Positions 51,925-60,265 of a stretch of DNA of 64,000 nucleotides are shown piece by piece (position 1 is the first letter of the stretch; each line of letters starts with the position of its first letter). The stretch covers positions 1 to 64,000 of the forward strand of contig NZ_NFLV01000017.1 in the NCBI RefSeq assembly GCF_002161065.1. The letters are read 5' to 3'. Position numbers and translations under genes: made by a program. This DNA is from Eubacterium sp. An11 (lineage in GTDB: Bacteria > Bacillota > Clostridia > Lachnospirales > Lachnospiraceae). The notes under the pieces were generated by a model. It worked only from the letters and a program-made list of their open reading frames with translations. It made no database searches and was not told the origin of the DNA.

Positions 51925-53006
51925 AGAAATTAAGAGAAGGGGTCTCCACCGGCTCCTGCATGACCGGCGGCGCAGCGGCTGCGGCGCTGTGGCTGGTTAC
52001 CGGGAAGTGTCCGGATGTCATTGAGGTGGAGACGCCCATTGGGAAGACATTATATCTGGATGTGGTGCCGAAGGAAAAGGGAGTCTGCGGTATCATCAAG
52101 GATGCCGGAGATGATCCCGATGTGACAAACGGCAGCGAAGTGATCACGAAGGTGGAGATTCTGCCGGATGACGGCGGGATCACCTTTGTGGGCGGCGACG
52201 GGATTGGAACAGTCACCCAGGAAGGACTGAAGCTGCCGGTGGGTGAGCCTGCCATCAATCCGGTGCCGCGGCAGATGGCTGAGAAAGCGCTGCGAAAGAT
52301 TATCGGAAACCGGGGAGCCGTCGTGACGGTATCCATTCCCGGCGGGGAAGAGCTGGCGAAACGTACTTTTAATCCGAGACTGGGAGTGCTGGGCGGTCTG
52401 TCGGTGCTGGGCACCACAGGGATCGTCCGGCCCATGAGCGAGGAGGCCATGAAGGATTCGCTGCTGGTGGAGCTTGATATGTACGCCAGACAGGGACACC
52501 GTTCCATCCTGTTTGTCCTCGGTACCACGGGAGAAAACGCCCTGAAGGCCAGATACGGAGAATTTCAGTGTGTGCTGCAGGTCAGCAACTACATCGGATT
52601 TATGATAGAGGAAGCGGTGGAGAGAGGGTTTACCGATATTCTGATCGGCGGTTTTGTGGGCAAACTGGTGAAGGTGGCTTCCGGAACCATGAATACCCAC
52701 AGCCATGTGGCTGACGGAAGACTGGAAACCATCTGCACCCACGCGGCTCTCCACGGGGCGCCCCGGGAGGTCATAGAGAGGATTTATTCCTGTCTGACCA
52801 CCAAGGCGGCCATGAAGATCGTGGAGGAAGAAGGATTGATGGATATCTGGAAAGATATGGCGCAGAAAGCATCCTTCTACTGCGAGAAAACTGCCCACGG
52901 CATGGCCCGGGTGGGGATGATTTTTCTGGATGGAGACAATCAGGTGCTGGCAGAAAGTGAAAATGTGCCGGACATTTTAAAGAAAGTTTTAAAACAGGAG
53001 GAGTAG
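51921..53006 (+). CDS. cbiD: Cobalt-precorrin-5B C1-methyltransferase
   Basis: Methylates C-1 in the anaerobic corrin pathway; CbiD has no aerobic counterpart, so it marks the route as oxygen-independent. The 361-residue protein begins KKLREGVSTGSCMTGGAAAA and carries KDAGDDPDVTNG, GGDGIGTVTQEGL, INPVPRQM, and the GTTGIVRPMSEEA and GGFVGKLVKVASGTMNTHS blocks. Start overlaps the cbiC stop (ATGA). cbiET begins one nucleotide after its stop. Confidence 0.95.
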   Translation: MKKLREGVSTGSCMTGGAAAAALWLVTGKCPDVIEVETPIGKTLYLDVVPKEKGVCGIIKDAGDDPDVTNGSEVITKVEILPDDGGITFVGGDGIGTVTQEGLKLPVGEPAINPVPRQMAEKALRKIIGNRGAVVTVSIPGGEELAKRTFNPRLGVLGGLSVLGTTGIVRPMSEEAMKDSLLVELDMYARQGHRSILFVLGTTGENALKARYGEFQCVLQVSNYIGFMIEEAVERGFTDILIGGFVGKLVKVASGTMNTHSHVADGRLETICTHAALHGAPREVIERIYSCLTTKAAMKIVEEEGLMDIWKDMAQKASFYCEKTAHGMARVGMIFLDGDNQVLAESENVPDILKKVLKQEE

Positions 53007-53007
53007 C

Positions 53008-54264
53008 ATGAGCCGTTTGACAATTATAGGAATCGGCCCGGGGAGTGCCGAATATTTTATGCCGGCGGCCCGGAACCGGATGCGGGGGGCCCATACGGTC
53101 ATCGCCGCCAGAAGAATTCTTCCCATGCTCCGGGAAGTCTGCGGCGCCGTGGAGACAGAGTTTCTTCCCATGGGCAAAATAAAAGATACGCTGGAGATGA
53201 TCGACGGCCTGCTTCGGGAAGAAAAGGAAGTGGCGCTCATCGTCAGCGGCGATCCTCTGATGTACAGTCTCTACAAAACCATTCTGAATCAGGAGATCAG
53301 CGCGGACTGGGAGATGGAAGTGATTCCGGGGATCGGTTCCATGCAGATGCTGGGAGCGGCCTTCGGGGAGACCATGGAGGATGCCCGTCTGGTGAGCGTT
53401 CACGGAAGAAGCCGCACGCCGGGGTCCGTGGCTCTCTGTGTGACGGAGAATCCAAAGGTATTTTTCCTGTGCAGCAAGGAACAGGGACCGGCGTGGCTGT
53501 CTCAGATCATGCTGGACTACCATCTGGACGATGTGGAAGTGTTTGCGGGAGCGAATCTTTCCTATGAAGATCAGATCCTTGAGTCAGGCAGTCCGGCGGA
53601 GATGGCAAAAAAAGAGTTTCCGTCCCTCTGCGTGGCTATGATCAAAAATCCGCATCCCCGTCCGGTGACCCGTCCGTGCTTTTTGTCCGATGAGGACTTT
53701 GAGCGGGGCAGGACTCCTATGACGAAAGAGGAGATCCGTGTATTGATCCTGCACAAAATGAAGATCCATCCGGACGACGTCATCTGGGATATCGGTGCCG
53801 GCACCGGGTCGGTGTCTGTGGAATGTGCCAGACAGGCGCCGTTTGGCCAGGTGCACAGCGTAGAGCGGGATGAGGCAGCGGTACATTTAATAGAAAAGAA
53901 CCGGGATAAGTTTGAACTGGACAACCTGTTTATCTATCAGGGAGACGCGGCGGAGCGCACGGCGGATCTTCCGGTGCCGGATAAGGTATTTATCGGCGGC
54001 AGCGGCGGAAAGCTGGGCGAGATCATGAAAAATATCGCCGCCTTTGACCGGGAGATTCGGGTGACGGTGTCGGCGGTGACCCTGGAGACCATCGCAGAAG
54101 CCGGGGAGATTCTTGGAAACTATGATGCGGATTATGATGTGATCCAGGCGACGGTGGGCCGGGGAAGAAAGATCGGCAGTTACCATATCATGGACACCAA
54201 TAATCCGGTGATGATATTTACAGCGACCATACATGGTCCGGGAGGACAAAAAATACATGAGTAA
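53008..54264 (+). CDS. cbiET: CbiE-CbiT fusion methyltransferase
   Basis: Bifunctional enzyme for C-5 methylation (CbiE) and C-15 methylation with decarboxylation (CbiT). It corresponds to CobL of aerobic bacteria. The 418-residue protein has an N-terminal tetrapyrrole methylase domain (about 1-200; IIGIGPGSAEYF, LIVSGDPLMYS, VIPGIGSMQ) and a C-terminal Rossmann methyltransferase (about 225-410) with the SAM motif WDIGAGTGSVSVE. PMTKEEIRVLILHKM marks the CbiT start. Start is ATG 53008 with AGGAGGAG upstream; the cbiK gene overlaps its end by 8 nt. Confidence 0.94.
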   Translation: MSRLTIIGIGPGSAEYFMPAARNRMRGAHTVIAARRILPMLREVCGAVETEFLPMGKIKDTLEMIDGLLREEKEVALIVSGDPLMYSLYKTILNQEISADWEMEVIPGIGSMQMLGAAFGETMEDARLVSVHGRSRTPGSVALCVTENPKVFFLCSKEQGPAWLSQIMLDYHLDDVEVFAGANLSYEDQILESGSPAEMAKKEFPSLCVAMIKNPHPRPVTRPCFLSDEDFERGRTPMTKEEIRVLILHKMKIHPDDVIWDIGAGTGSVSVECARQAPFGQVHSVERDEAAVHLIEKNRDKFELDNLFIYQGDAAERTADLPVPDKVFIGGSGGKLGEIMKNIAAFDREIRVTVSAVTLETIAEAGEILGNYDADYDVIQATVGRGRKIGSYHIMDTNNPVMIFTATIHGPGGQKIHE

Positions 54265-55039
54265 AAAAGCATTGATGATCGTCAGCTTTGGAACAAGTTT
54301 TGATGAGGCCATGCCAGCCATTGTGAATATTGAAGAGACCTGCCGGAAAGCATTTCCGGATTATGATTTTTACCGCGCCTTCACTTCCGGCATGATCATC
54401 CGAAAGCTGAAAAAAACGAAAAACATTGTCATTGATAACCCGCAGGAAGTGATGGAGAAACTGGCGGCGCAGGGCTATGAGGAAGTGCTCTGCCAGCCGA
54501 CCCACATCATCAACGGGATGGAATACGAGAAAATGATGGGAATGCTGGCGCCTTATAAGGACAGGATTCCGGTGATCCGGGCGGGCAAACCGCTGCTCAC
54601 CGAGGAGGAAGATTACAGAAAGGCCTGCCAGATCGTGATGCAGGAGCTGTCCCGTCCGCTGCATAAGGATGAAGCCTTTGTGCTCATGGGACATGGTACC
54701 GAGCATTATGCCAACAGCGCCTACTGTCAGTTTGAAAATATGCTCAGAGACCTGGGATATGAGAATACCTATGTGGGAACTGTGGAAGGTTTTCCGGGTC
54801 TTGACTATGTCATCCGTCGTATGAAGATCCGGGGAATCCGGAAAGTGTATCTCATGCCGCTGATGATCGTGGCCGGCGACCACGCCAGAAATGATCTGGC
54901 CGGCGCCGAGGCGGATTCCTGGGATTCTCTGCTGCAGGCAGAAGGGTTTGAGACAGAGGTATTCTTGAAAGGTATGGGTGAGATGGACGGCATCGCGCAG
55001 CTGTTCGTGGAGCATCTAAAAGCGGCAAAGCAGGTATAG
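54257..55039 (+). CDS. cbiK: Sirohydrochlorin cobaltochelatase
   Basis: Inserts Co2+ into sirohydrochlorin, committing it to the anaerobic cobalamin route. The 260-residue CbiK-type chelatase has ALMIVSFGTSFDEAM at the N-terminus and the two metal-binding histidines, His146 in MGHGTEH and His209 in GDHARND, near the positions known for the Salmonella enzyme. No signal peptide is present, unlike some periplasmic CbiK forms. The ATG at 54257 has GGGAGGA ~10 bp upstream; an in-frame ATG at 54233 lacks one. Confidence 0.94.
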   Translation: MSKKALMIVSFGTSFDEAMPAIVNIEETCRKAFPDYDFYRAFTSGMIIRKLKKTKNIVIDNPQEVMEKLAAQGYEEVLCQPTHIINGMEYEKMMGMLAPYKDRIPVIRAGKPLLTEEEDYRKACQIVMQELSRPLHKDEAFVLMGHGTEHYANSAYCQFENMLRDLGYENTYVGTVEGFPGLDYVIRRMKIRGIRKVYLMPLMIVAGDHARNDLAGAEADSWDSLLQAEGFETEVFLKGMGEMDGIAQLFVEHLKAAKQV

Positions 55040-55049
55040 GAGGATATTT

Positions 55050-55745
55050 ATGAAGGGGAAATTATATGGCATCGGCGTGGGCCCGGGCGATCCGGAGCTC
55101 ATGACCCTGAAAGCTAAAAGACTCATAGAGGAATGTGACATTGTGGCAGTTCCGGTAAAAAGAGAAGGGGAAGAAAGCGTGGCGTTAAATATCGCCAGAG
55201 GCGCCGCGAAAGTGCCGGAGGAGAAAGTGCGCCGGGTGCTGTTCACCATGAATAAAGATAAAGAAAAGAGAGAAGCCTGCCGGCAGGCGGCGGCGGAGAC
55301 CATCATGGGGTACCTCGATGAGGGACATTCTGTGGCCATGCCGGTGCTGGGCGACGTGGGTATTTACAGCACGTATTCTTATGTACACAAACGGCTCATC
55401 AAGGCCGGTTATGAGGTGGAGATGATCTCCGGCATCCCGTCTTTCTGTGCGGGAGCCAGCCGGGCAAATATTTCCATCGTGGAAGGTAATGAAGGCTTCG
55501 GTGTGATCCCGTCCTTAAAGGGCGTTGACCAGGTGGAAAAAGCCATGGAAGTGTTTGATAATCTGGTGATCATGAAAGTGGGAAGCCACGTGAAGGATGT
55601 CTATGAGATTCTGAAAGCAAAAGGAAAAGAAGACCACGCGATCATCATCAGCAACGTGGGCATGGAAGGCGAATATGTGGGTCCGCTGCTGCCGGACAGA
55701 GAATACGGATATTTTACGACCATGATCATCAAGTCGGAAATGTAA
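55050..55745 (+). CDS. cbiL: Cobalt-factor II C20-methyltransferase
   Basis: Methylates C-20 of cobalt-sirohydrochlorin (cobI in the aerobic pathway). The 231-residue tetrapyrrole methylase shows GKLYGIGVGPGDPELMTLKA, PVLGDVGIYSTYSYVHKRL, ISGIPSFCAGASRA and IIISNVGMEGEYVG, characteristic of CbiL/CobI. AGGAGGATATTT precedes the ATG. Placed right after cbiK, whose product it uses. Confidence 0.94.
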   Translation: MKGKLYGIGVGPGDPELMTLKAKRLIEECDIVAVPVKREGEESVALNIARGAAKVPEEKVRRVLFTMNKDKEKREACRQAAAETIMGYLDEGHSVAMPVLGDVGIYSTYSYVHKRLIKAGYEVEMISGIPSFCAGASRANISIVEGNEGFGVIPSLKGVDQVEKAMEVFDNLVIMKVGSHVKDVYEILKAKGKEDHAIIISNVGMEGEYVGPLLPDREYGYFTTMIIKSEM

Positions 55746-55749
55746 AGTT

Positions 55750-56460
55750 ATGAAATATGATGTGATCGTCATTGCCGGAACCACGGAAGCCAGAGAAGTG
55801 ATCGAGCGGCAATTAAAAGAAAATAAAAAAATACTGGCGTCGGTGGCCACAGAGCTGGGCGCGCAGATGCTTGATGAGTATCCCATTGACGTCCATACGG
55901 GACGGCTGGACGAAGCGGGCTTTGTCCGGCTTCTGGAGGAGAATCCCTGTGGGAAGATCATCGATGCCTCCCATCCTTTCGCTCAGGTGGTATCGGAGAC
56001 GGTGCAGGCAGCGGCAAAAACCGTGGGGATTCCCTATGAGCGGTACGAGCGGAGCCGTCTTCATTATGATTATGACCGTATTATTGCTGTGGCAGATGCC
56101 GGGGAGGCGGCGGAGTATCTCAATCAGCTGGAAGGAAATGTGCTGCTGACCACCGGAGTCAACACGGCGGCCGTCTACGCGGAGCATGTGAAAAATGCGA
56201 AGGAAAGGCTCTATATCCGGGTATTGGATACTCCGGCCTCCTACGAGGGATGTGCGAAGGCAGGCTATCCGGAAGATCATGTTTTCGGGGAAATGCCTCC
56301 ATATACGGTAGAAGATAATCTGGCATTGATTGAAAAAACGAAAGCGTCCGTTCTGGTATCCAAGGACAGTGGAAAGACCGGCGGCGTGGATATCAAGGTG
56401 GAAGCCTGCCGGCGGGCGGGGATTGCCTGTGTTCTGATCCGTCGTCCGGGACAGGAATAA
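55750..56460 (+). CDS. cbiJ: Cobalt-precorrin-6A reductase
   Basis: NAD(P)H-dependent reduction of the corrin macrocycle (cobK in the aerobic nomenclature). The 236-residue protein begins with a nucleotide-binding segment VIVIAGTTEAREVIERQL and has IIDASHPFAQVVSETV, YERYERS, LLTTGVNT and the C-terminal LVSKDSGKTGGVDIKVEA motif diagnostic of CbiJ/CobK. It lies 4 nt after cbiL with a weak ribosome site, suggesting coupling. Confidence 0.93.
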   Translation: MKYDVIVIAGTTEAREVIERQLKENKKILASVATELGAQMLDEYPIDVHTGRLDEAGFVRLLEENPCGKIIDASHPFAQVVSETVQAAAKTVGIPYERYERSRLHYDYDRIIAVADAGEAAEYLNQLEGNVLLTTGVNTAAVYAEHVKNAKERLYIRVLDTPASYEGCAKAGYPEDHVFGEMPPYTVEDNLALIEKTKASVLVSKDSGKTGGVDIKVEACRRAGIACVLIRRPGQE

Positions 56461-56474
56461 AGGAGCAAAATTTA

Positions 56475-57911
56475 ATGACAAACATGGAAACACTTCCCCG
56501 GATTCTGCTGGCGGGAATGAACAGTGGATGCGGCAAGACCAGCATCACCTGCGGCATTCTGAAAGCACTTACCGACCGGGGAATTCGGATACAATCTTAC
56601 AAATGCGGTCCGGATTACATTGATCCCATGCTGCACAGCCATATTACCGGGCAGCCATGCCGGAATCTGGACCCGTTTTTTTCCACGGAAGAGGAACTGC
56701 GGGAACTGATGGCGAAGGACAGCCGGAAAGCAGATTTTTCTGTGGTGGAAGGAGTCATGGGTTATTATGACGGTATCGGTGTAAGCTGCGAGAAAAGTAC
56801 CCATACCGTATCGGCGGCCACAAAGACGCCGACCATCCTGATTCTCAACACAAAGGGTATGTCACACACGATGATTCCGCTGATTTCGGGAATCCTTTCT
56901 TACCGGGAGAATCCTGTCTGCGGCGTGATTCTGAACCGGTGCTCCAAAGGCCTTTATCAGATGATAAAGCCGGAAATCGAGCGGGAGCTGCCTGTCAAAG
57001 TGGCAGGATATTTCCCCAATGATGACAGCGTCCACATCGGCAGCCGTCATCTGGGCCTGATGACCGCCGCGGAGATAGAGAACCTGGATGAGGTGATCGC
57101 CCGGCTGGGCGCTCTGGCGGAGGAATGTATTGACCTGGATCTGCTTCTTCGTCTGGGCGAAAAGGCACCGGTTCTGCCGGAGAAGAGCTCATTGCGGCCG
57201 GATACCCTGTCGGCAAAATCCTCAGAGCCGAAAACGGCTGATGACGAAACGGTCACGCCAACAGCGCAGCCGGCACCGGTCCGTATCGCCGTGGCCTGGG
57301 ATAAAGCTTTTTGTTTTTATTATCAGGAGAATCTCGATATCCTCCGGCAGGAAGGAGCGGAACTGGTGTATTTCAGTCCGGTTTCTGACCGCCATCTGCC
57401 GGAAAATATCGGAGGTATCTATCTGGGCGGCGGCTATCCGGAGACTTACCGGAAGGAATTGTCGGAGAATCTGTCCATGAAGGAAGATATCTGCCGGGCG
57501 GCGGCGAAAGGTATGCCGGTGCTGGCAGAGTGCGGCGGATTCATGTACACCTGCGATCAGCTGGTGGAGACCGACGGCAGCGCCATGCCGATGCTGGGAC
57601 TGATTCACACAGATGTGCAGATGACTCCCCGGCTGTCCATGGAATTTGGCTATGTGACCATGGAAGCGCTGCGGGATACGCCGTTTTTTGATAAAGGGAC
57701 GCAGATCCGGGTCCATGAATTTCATTATTCCAAGGCGGCCGAAAAAGGCAATGTCTGCCGCATGGAGAAATCCACCGGAAGAAGCTGGACCGGCATGTAT
57801 GTGGAAGGAAATGTGATGGCGGGATACCCGCATCTGTATTTCCATAACTGCCGGAATGTGGCCAGACGGTTCGTGCAGCTGGCAGCGGAGCACATGGAGA
57901 ATGTACGCTGA
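56475..57911 (+). CDS. cbiA: Cobyrinate a,c-diamide synthase
   Basis: ATP- and glutamine-dependent amidation of the a and c side chains. The 478-residue enzyme has an N-terminal dethiobiotin-synthetase-like ATPase with P-loop GMNSGCGKTS, YKCGPDYIDPMLHS, EGVMGYYDG, and a C-terminal class I glutamine amidotransferase with nucleophile Cys353 in LAECGGFMY and the closing YPHLYFHN. A linker rich in Ser/Thr/Pro/Ala (about 235-270) separates them and is longer than usual. AAGGAG lies upstream of the ATG. Confidence 0.94.
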   Translation: MTNMETLPRILLAGMNSGCGKTSITCGILKALTDRGIRIQSYKCGPDYIDPMLHSHITGQPCRNLDPFFSTEEELRELMAKDSRKADFSVVEGVMGYYDGIGVSCEKSTHTVSAATKTPTILILNTKGMSHTMIPLISGILSYRENPVCGVILNRCSKGLYQMIKPEIERELPVKVAGYFPNDDSVHIGSRHLGLMTAAEIENLDEVIARLGALAEECIDLDLLLRLGEKAPVLPEKSSLRPDTLSAKSSEPKTADDETVTPTAQPAPVRIAVAWDKAFCFYYQENLDILRQEGAELVYFSPVSDRHLPENIGGIYLGGGYPETYRKELSENLSMKEDICRAAAKGMPVLAECGGFMYTCDQLVETDGSAMPMLGLIHTDVQMTPRLSMEFGYVTMEALRDTPFFDKGTQIRVHEFHYSKAAEKGNVCRMEKSTGRSWTGMYVEGNVMAGYPHLYFHNCRNVARRFVQLAAEHMENVR

Positions 57912-57985
57912 GTACGAAAAAGAACTGTCGGTGACGGCCCGGCGGCCGCATCGGATGATAGAAAAAGAAATTGCGAGGATGAGAC

Positions 57986-59011
57986 ATGAGTTTAATCGTT
58001 TCGATGATACTGGGATTTATCATAGATCTGATCGTGGGGGATCCCCATGGTCTGATTCATCCGGTACAGATAATCGGATGGTTTATCACAAAAATAAAAG
58101 AAGGACTGCAGCGGCTGCTATATGGCTGTTCCTATGAGGAAGCCGTCAGCCAGGGGCTGCCCCGAAAAAAAGACGGAGAGCTCATCGCCGGATATGTGCT
58201 GACGGTGGTCATTGTACTTGGTACATTTTTTGTCATATCAGGTATTCTGTATGTGGCGGACCTGATCCATCCGGCGCTGCGATTTGTGCTGGAGACCTTC
58301 TTCATCTATCAGATCCTCGCCACCAAAAGTTTGAAGCGGGAGTCCATGAAAGTGTACGCCCGTCTGAAAGAGGGAGATCTGGCGGGGGCCAGAAAAGAAA
58401 TCTCTTATCTGGTGGGCCGGGATACCCAGGAGCTTGATGAGAGCGAAGTGGCGAAAGCAGACGTGGAGACCATCGCGGAAAACACGGCGGACGGCGTCAT
58501 CGCACCCCTGTTTTTTATCGCCATCGGCGGCGCGCCTCTGGGATTTGCCTACAAGGCGGTCAATACCCTGGATTCCATGGTGGCTTACCGCAATGAGGAG
58601 CTTATTGATATCGGTCACGCCTCGGCGAAGCTGGATGATATCTGTAACTTTATCCCGGCGCGGCTGTCGGCGGTGATGATGATCCTCGCGTCGGCAATCC
58701 TTCTGTTTGACGTGAAAGGAGCCGTGCGGATTTTCCGGAGAGACCGGTTTGCGCATCTGAGTCCCAACAGTGCTCAGACTGAGGCGGTGGCTGCGGGAGC
58801 CCTAAATATCCAGCTGGGCGGTACCCACAACTACTTTGGGAAACCGGTGGAAAAGCCAACCATCGGAGATGATATCCGGCCGGTGGAATACGAGGACATC
58901 CGGCGGACCAACCGTCTGCTCTATGTCAGTGCGTTTCTCACTCTGGCGGTGTGCTGCCTGCTGACCTACGCCCTGGTATTCTGGCTGGGCAATCCGCTGA
59001 CCATTGTGTGA
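57986..59011 (+). CDS. cbiB: Adenosylcobinamide-phosphate synthase
   Basis: Membrane enzyme that attaches aminopropanol (phosphate) to adenosylcobyric acid; its aminopropanol phosphate comes from CobD encoded next. The 341-residue protein starts with a membrane helix and the GDPHGLIHPVQIIGW motif. It also has SYLVGRDTQELDESEV, ETIAENTADGVIAPLF, YKAVNTLDSMVAY and the C-terminal NAGPNSAQTEAxAAGAL-type region (SPNSAQTEAVAAGALNIQLGG here, in part). Four to five hydrophobic helices are visible. Start ATG 57986 has GAGGATGAGAC upstream. Confidence 0.94.
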   Translation: MSLIVSMILGFIIDLIVGDPHGLIHPVQIIGWFITKIKEGLQRLLYGCSYEEAVSQGLPRKKDGELIAGYVLTVVIVLGTFFVISGILYVADLIHPALRFVLETFFIYQILATKSLKRESMKVYARLKEGDLAGARKEISYLVGRDTQELDESEVAKADVETIAENTADGVIAPLFFIAIGGAPLGFAYKAVNTLDSMVAYRNEELIDIGHASAKLDDICNFIPARLSAVMMILASAILLFDVKGAVRIFRRDRFAHLSPNSAQTEAVAAGALNIQLGGTHNYFGKPVEKPTIGDDIRPVEYEDIRRTNRLLYVSAFLTLAVCCLLTYALVFWLGNPLTIV

Positions 59012-59065
59012 TGCGGCCGGACGGACAACAGCGGCATGAAATAAAAGGACAGTATGTAACAAATA

Positions 59066-59092
59066 TTGATATCAAACATTTATTAGTATACT
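59066..59092 (+). promoter_or_regulatory. Possible internal promoter before cobD
   Basis: TTGATA (59066-59071), 15-bp spacer, TATACT (59087-59092) in an AT-rich 104-bp gap. The spacer is short; a weak internal start for cobD and the genes after it is plausible. Confidence 0.35.
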
Positions 59093-59115
59093 TGAAATAA
59101 GACGAGGACAAGATC

Positions 59116-60183
59116 ATGAAAAACAGCACCCACGGCGGAAATATATATAAGAAGGCAAAGGAGCTGGGCATCAGCGAACATCAGATTCTGGACTATTCCG
59201 CGAACATCAGCCCTCTGGGAATTCCGTCCCACATCAAAAAGGCCATGGTGGACGCCATCGAAGGAACCATCAATTATCCGGATCCGGACTGCACCGCGCT
59301 GCGGGAGGCCATCGGCCGGCAGGACGGCGTGGAGCCGGACTGTGTGACCTGCGGAAATGGCGGGGCGGATCTGTTGTACCGGCTGGCTTTCGGTCTGAAA
59401 CCGAAAAAGGTCCTCCTGCCGGTGCCGGCTTTTGTGGAATATGAGGAAGCTATGACGGCGGCGGGCGCCCGTATGGTCTATGAGACCATGGATGAGGATT
59501 TCCATATCCGGGAGGATATGACGGAGCGGATCACGGAAGACACAGATCTGGTCATCCTCTGTAATCCCAATAATCCTACAGGGCTTCTGACACCGCGCCG
59601 GCAGGTGCTGGCTGTTTTGGAACGGGCAAAAGAAATGCACTGCCGGGTTCTGGTGGATGAATGTTTTCTGGAGATTTGCCGGGAAGAAGAGCAATACACG
59701 GTAAAACCGTATTTGAAAGAGTATCCGAATCTGATGATTTTAAAGTCTTTTACAAAGCTCTATGCCATTCCGGGCGTCCGGCTGGGCTATCTGCTCTGTG
59801 CAGACAGGGAAGTCATCGCTCAGGTGAACCGTGCCGGACAGGCGTGGTCTGTCAGCCATATTGCCCAGTGCGCGGGCGTGGCGGCATTGTCACATCCGGA
59901 GTACAAGGCGGCGGTGATCGACGCCGTGGAAAAAGAACTCATTTATATGAAGAAAGAAATGGCAAATCTTCCGCTGACCCTTTATGATGGCAGAGCCAAC
60001 TATCTGTTTTTCCGGACGCCGGGCGTGACAGATCTGGACAGGCGGCTGGAATCCCGGGGAATCATGATCAGAAACTGCAGTAATTATGTTAATCTGGGAA
60101 ATGATTACTGGCGGATTGCCGTAAAGACCCATGAAGAAAATGTGATCCTGCTGCAGGAGCTGCGGCAGGCACTGAGACAATGA
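59116..60183 (+). CDS. cobD: Threonine-phosphate decarboxylase
   Basis: PLP enzyme giving (R)-1-amino-2-propanol phosphate for the nucleotide loop. The 355-residue fold-type I aminotransferase relative has HGGNIYKKAKELG and DYSANISPLGIP at the N-terminus (typical of CobD, not of HisC), NPNNPTGLL, VDECFLEI and PLP Lys214 in SFTKLYAIPGVRLGY. The C-terminal RNCSNYVNLGNDYWRIAVKT region is also CobD-like. GAGGA precedes the ATG. It follows cbiB, its pathway partner. HisC activity is the main alternative but unlikely. Confidence 0.93.
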   Translation: MKNSTHGGNIYKKAKELGISEHQILDYSANISPLGIPSHIKKAMVDAIEGTINYPDPDCTALREAIGRQDGVEPDCVTCGNGGADLLYRLAFGLKPKKVLLPVPAFVEYEEAMTAAGARMVYETMDEDFHIREDMTERITEDTDLVILCNPNNPTGLLTPRRQVLAVLERAKEMHCRVLVDECFLEICREEEQYTVKPYLKEYPNLMILKSFTKLYAIPGVRLGYLLCADREVIAQVNRAGQAWSVSHIAQCAGVAALSHPEYKAAVIDAVEKELIYMKKEMANLPLTLYDGRANYLFFRTPGVTDLDRRLESRGIMIRNCSNYVNLGNDYWRIAVKTHEENVILLQELRQALRQ

Positions 60184-60265
60184 CAGAAAATGATGAAATG
60201 ACAGCAGGAAAAGAACAGTCCGCCAGGCGGAATTCTTTTTAAAAAGGCAGGAAGGGAGAATGACT

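Noticed and set aside
60219-60241. Terminator between cobD and the cbiP fusion gene
   Set aside because: TCCGCC-A-GGCGGA before a T run has a loop too small to form fully; at best a weak attenuator within the cluster.
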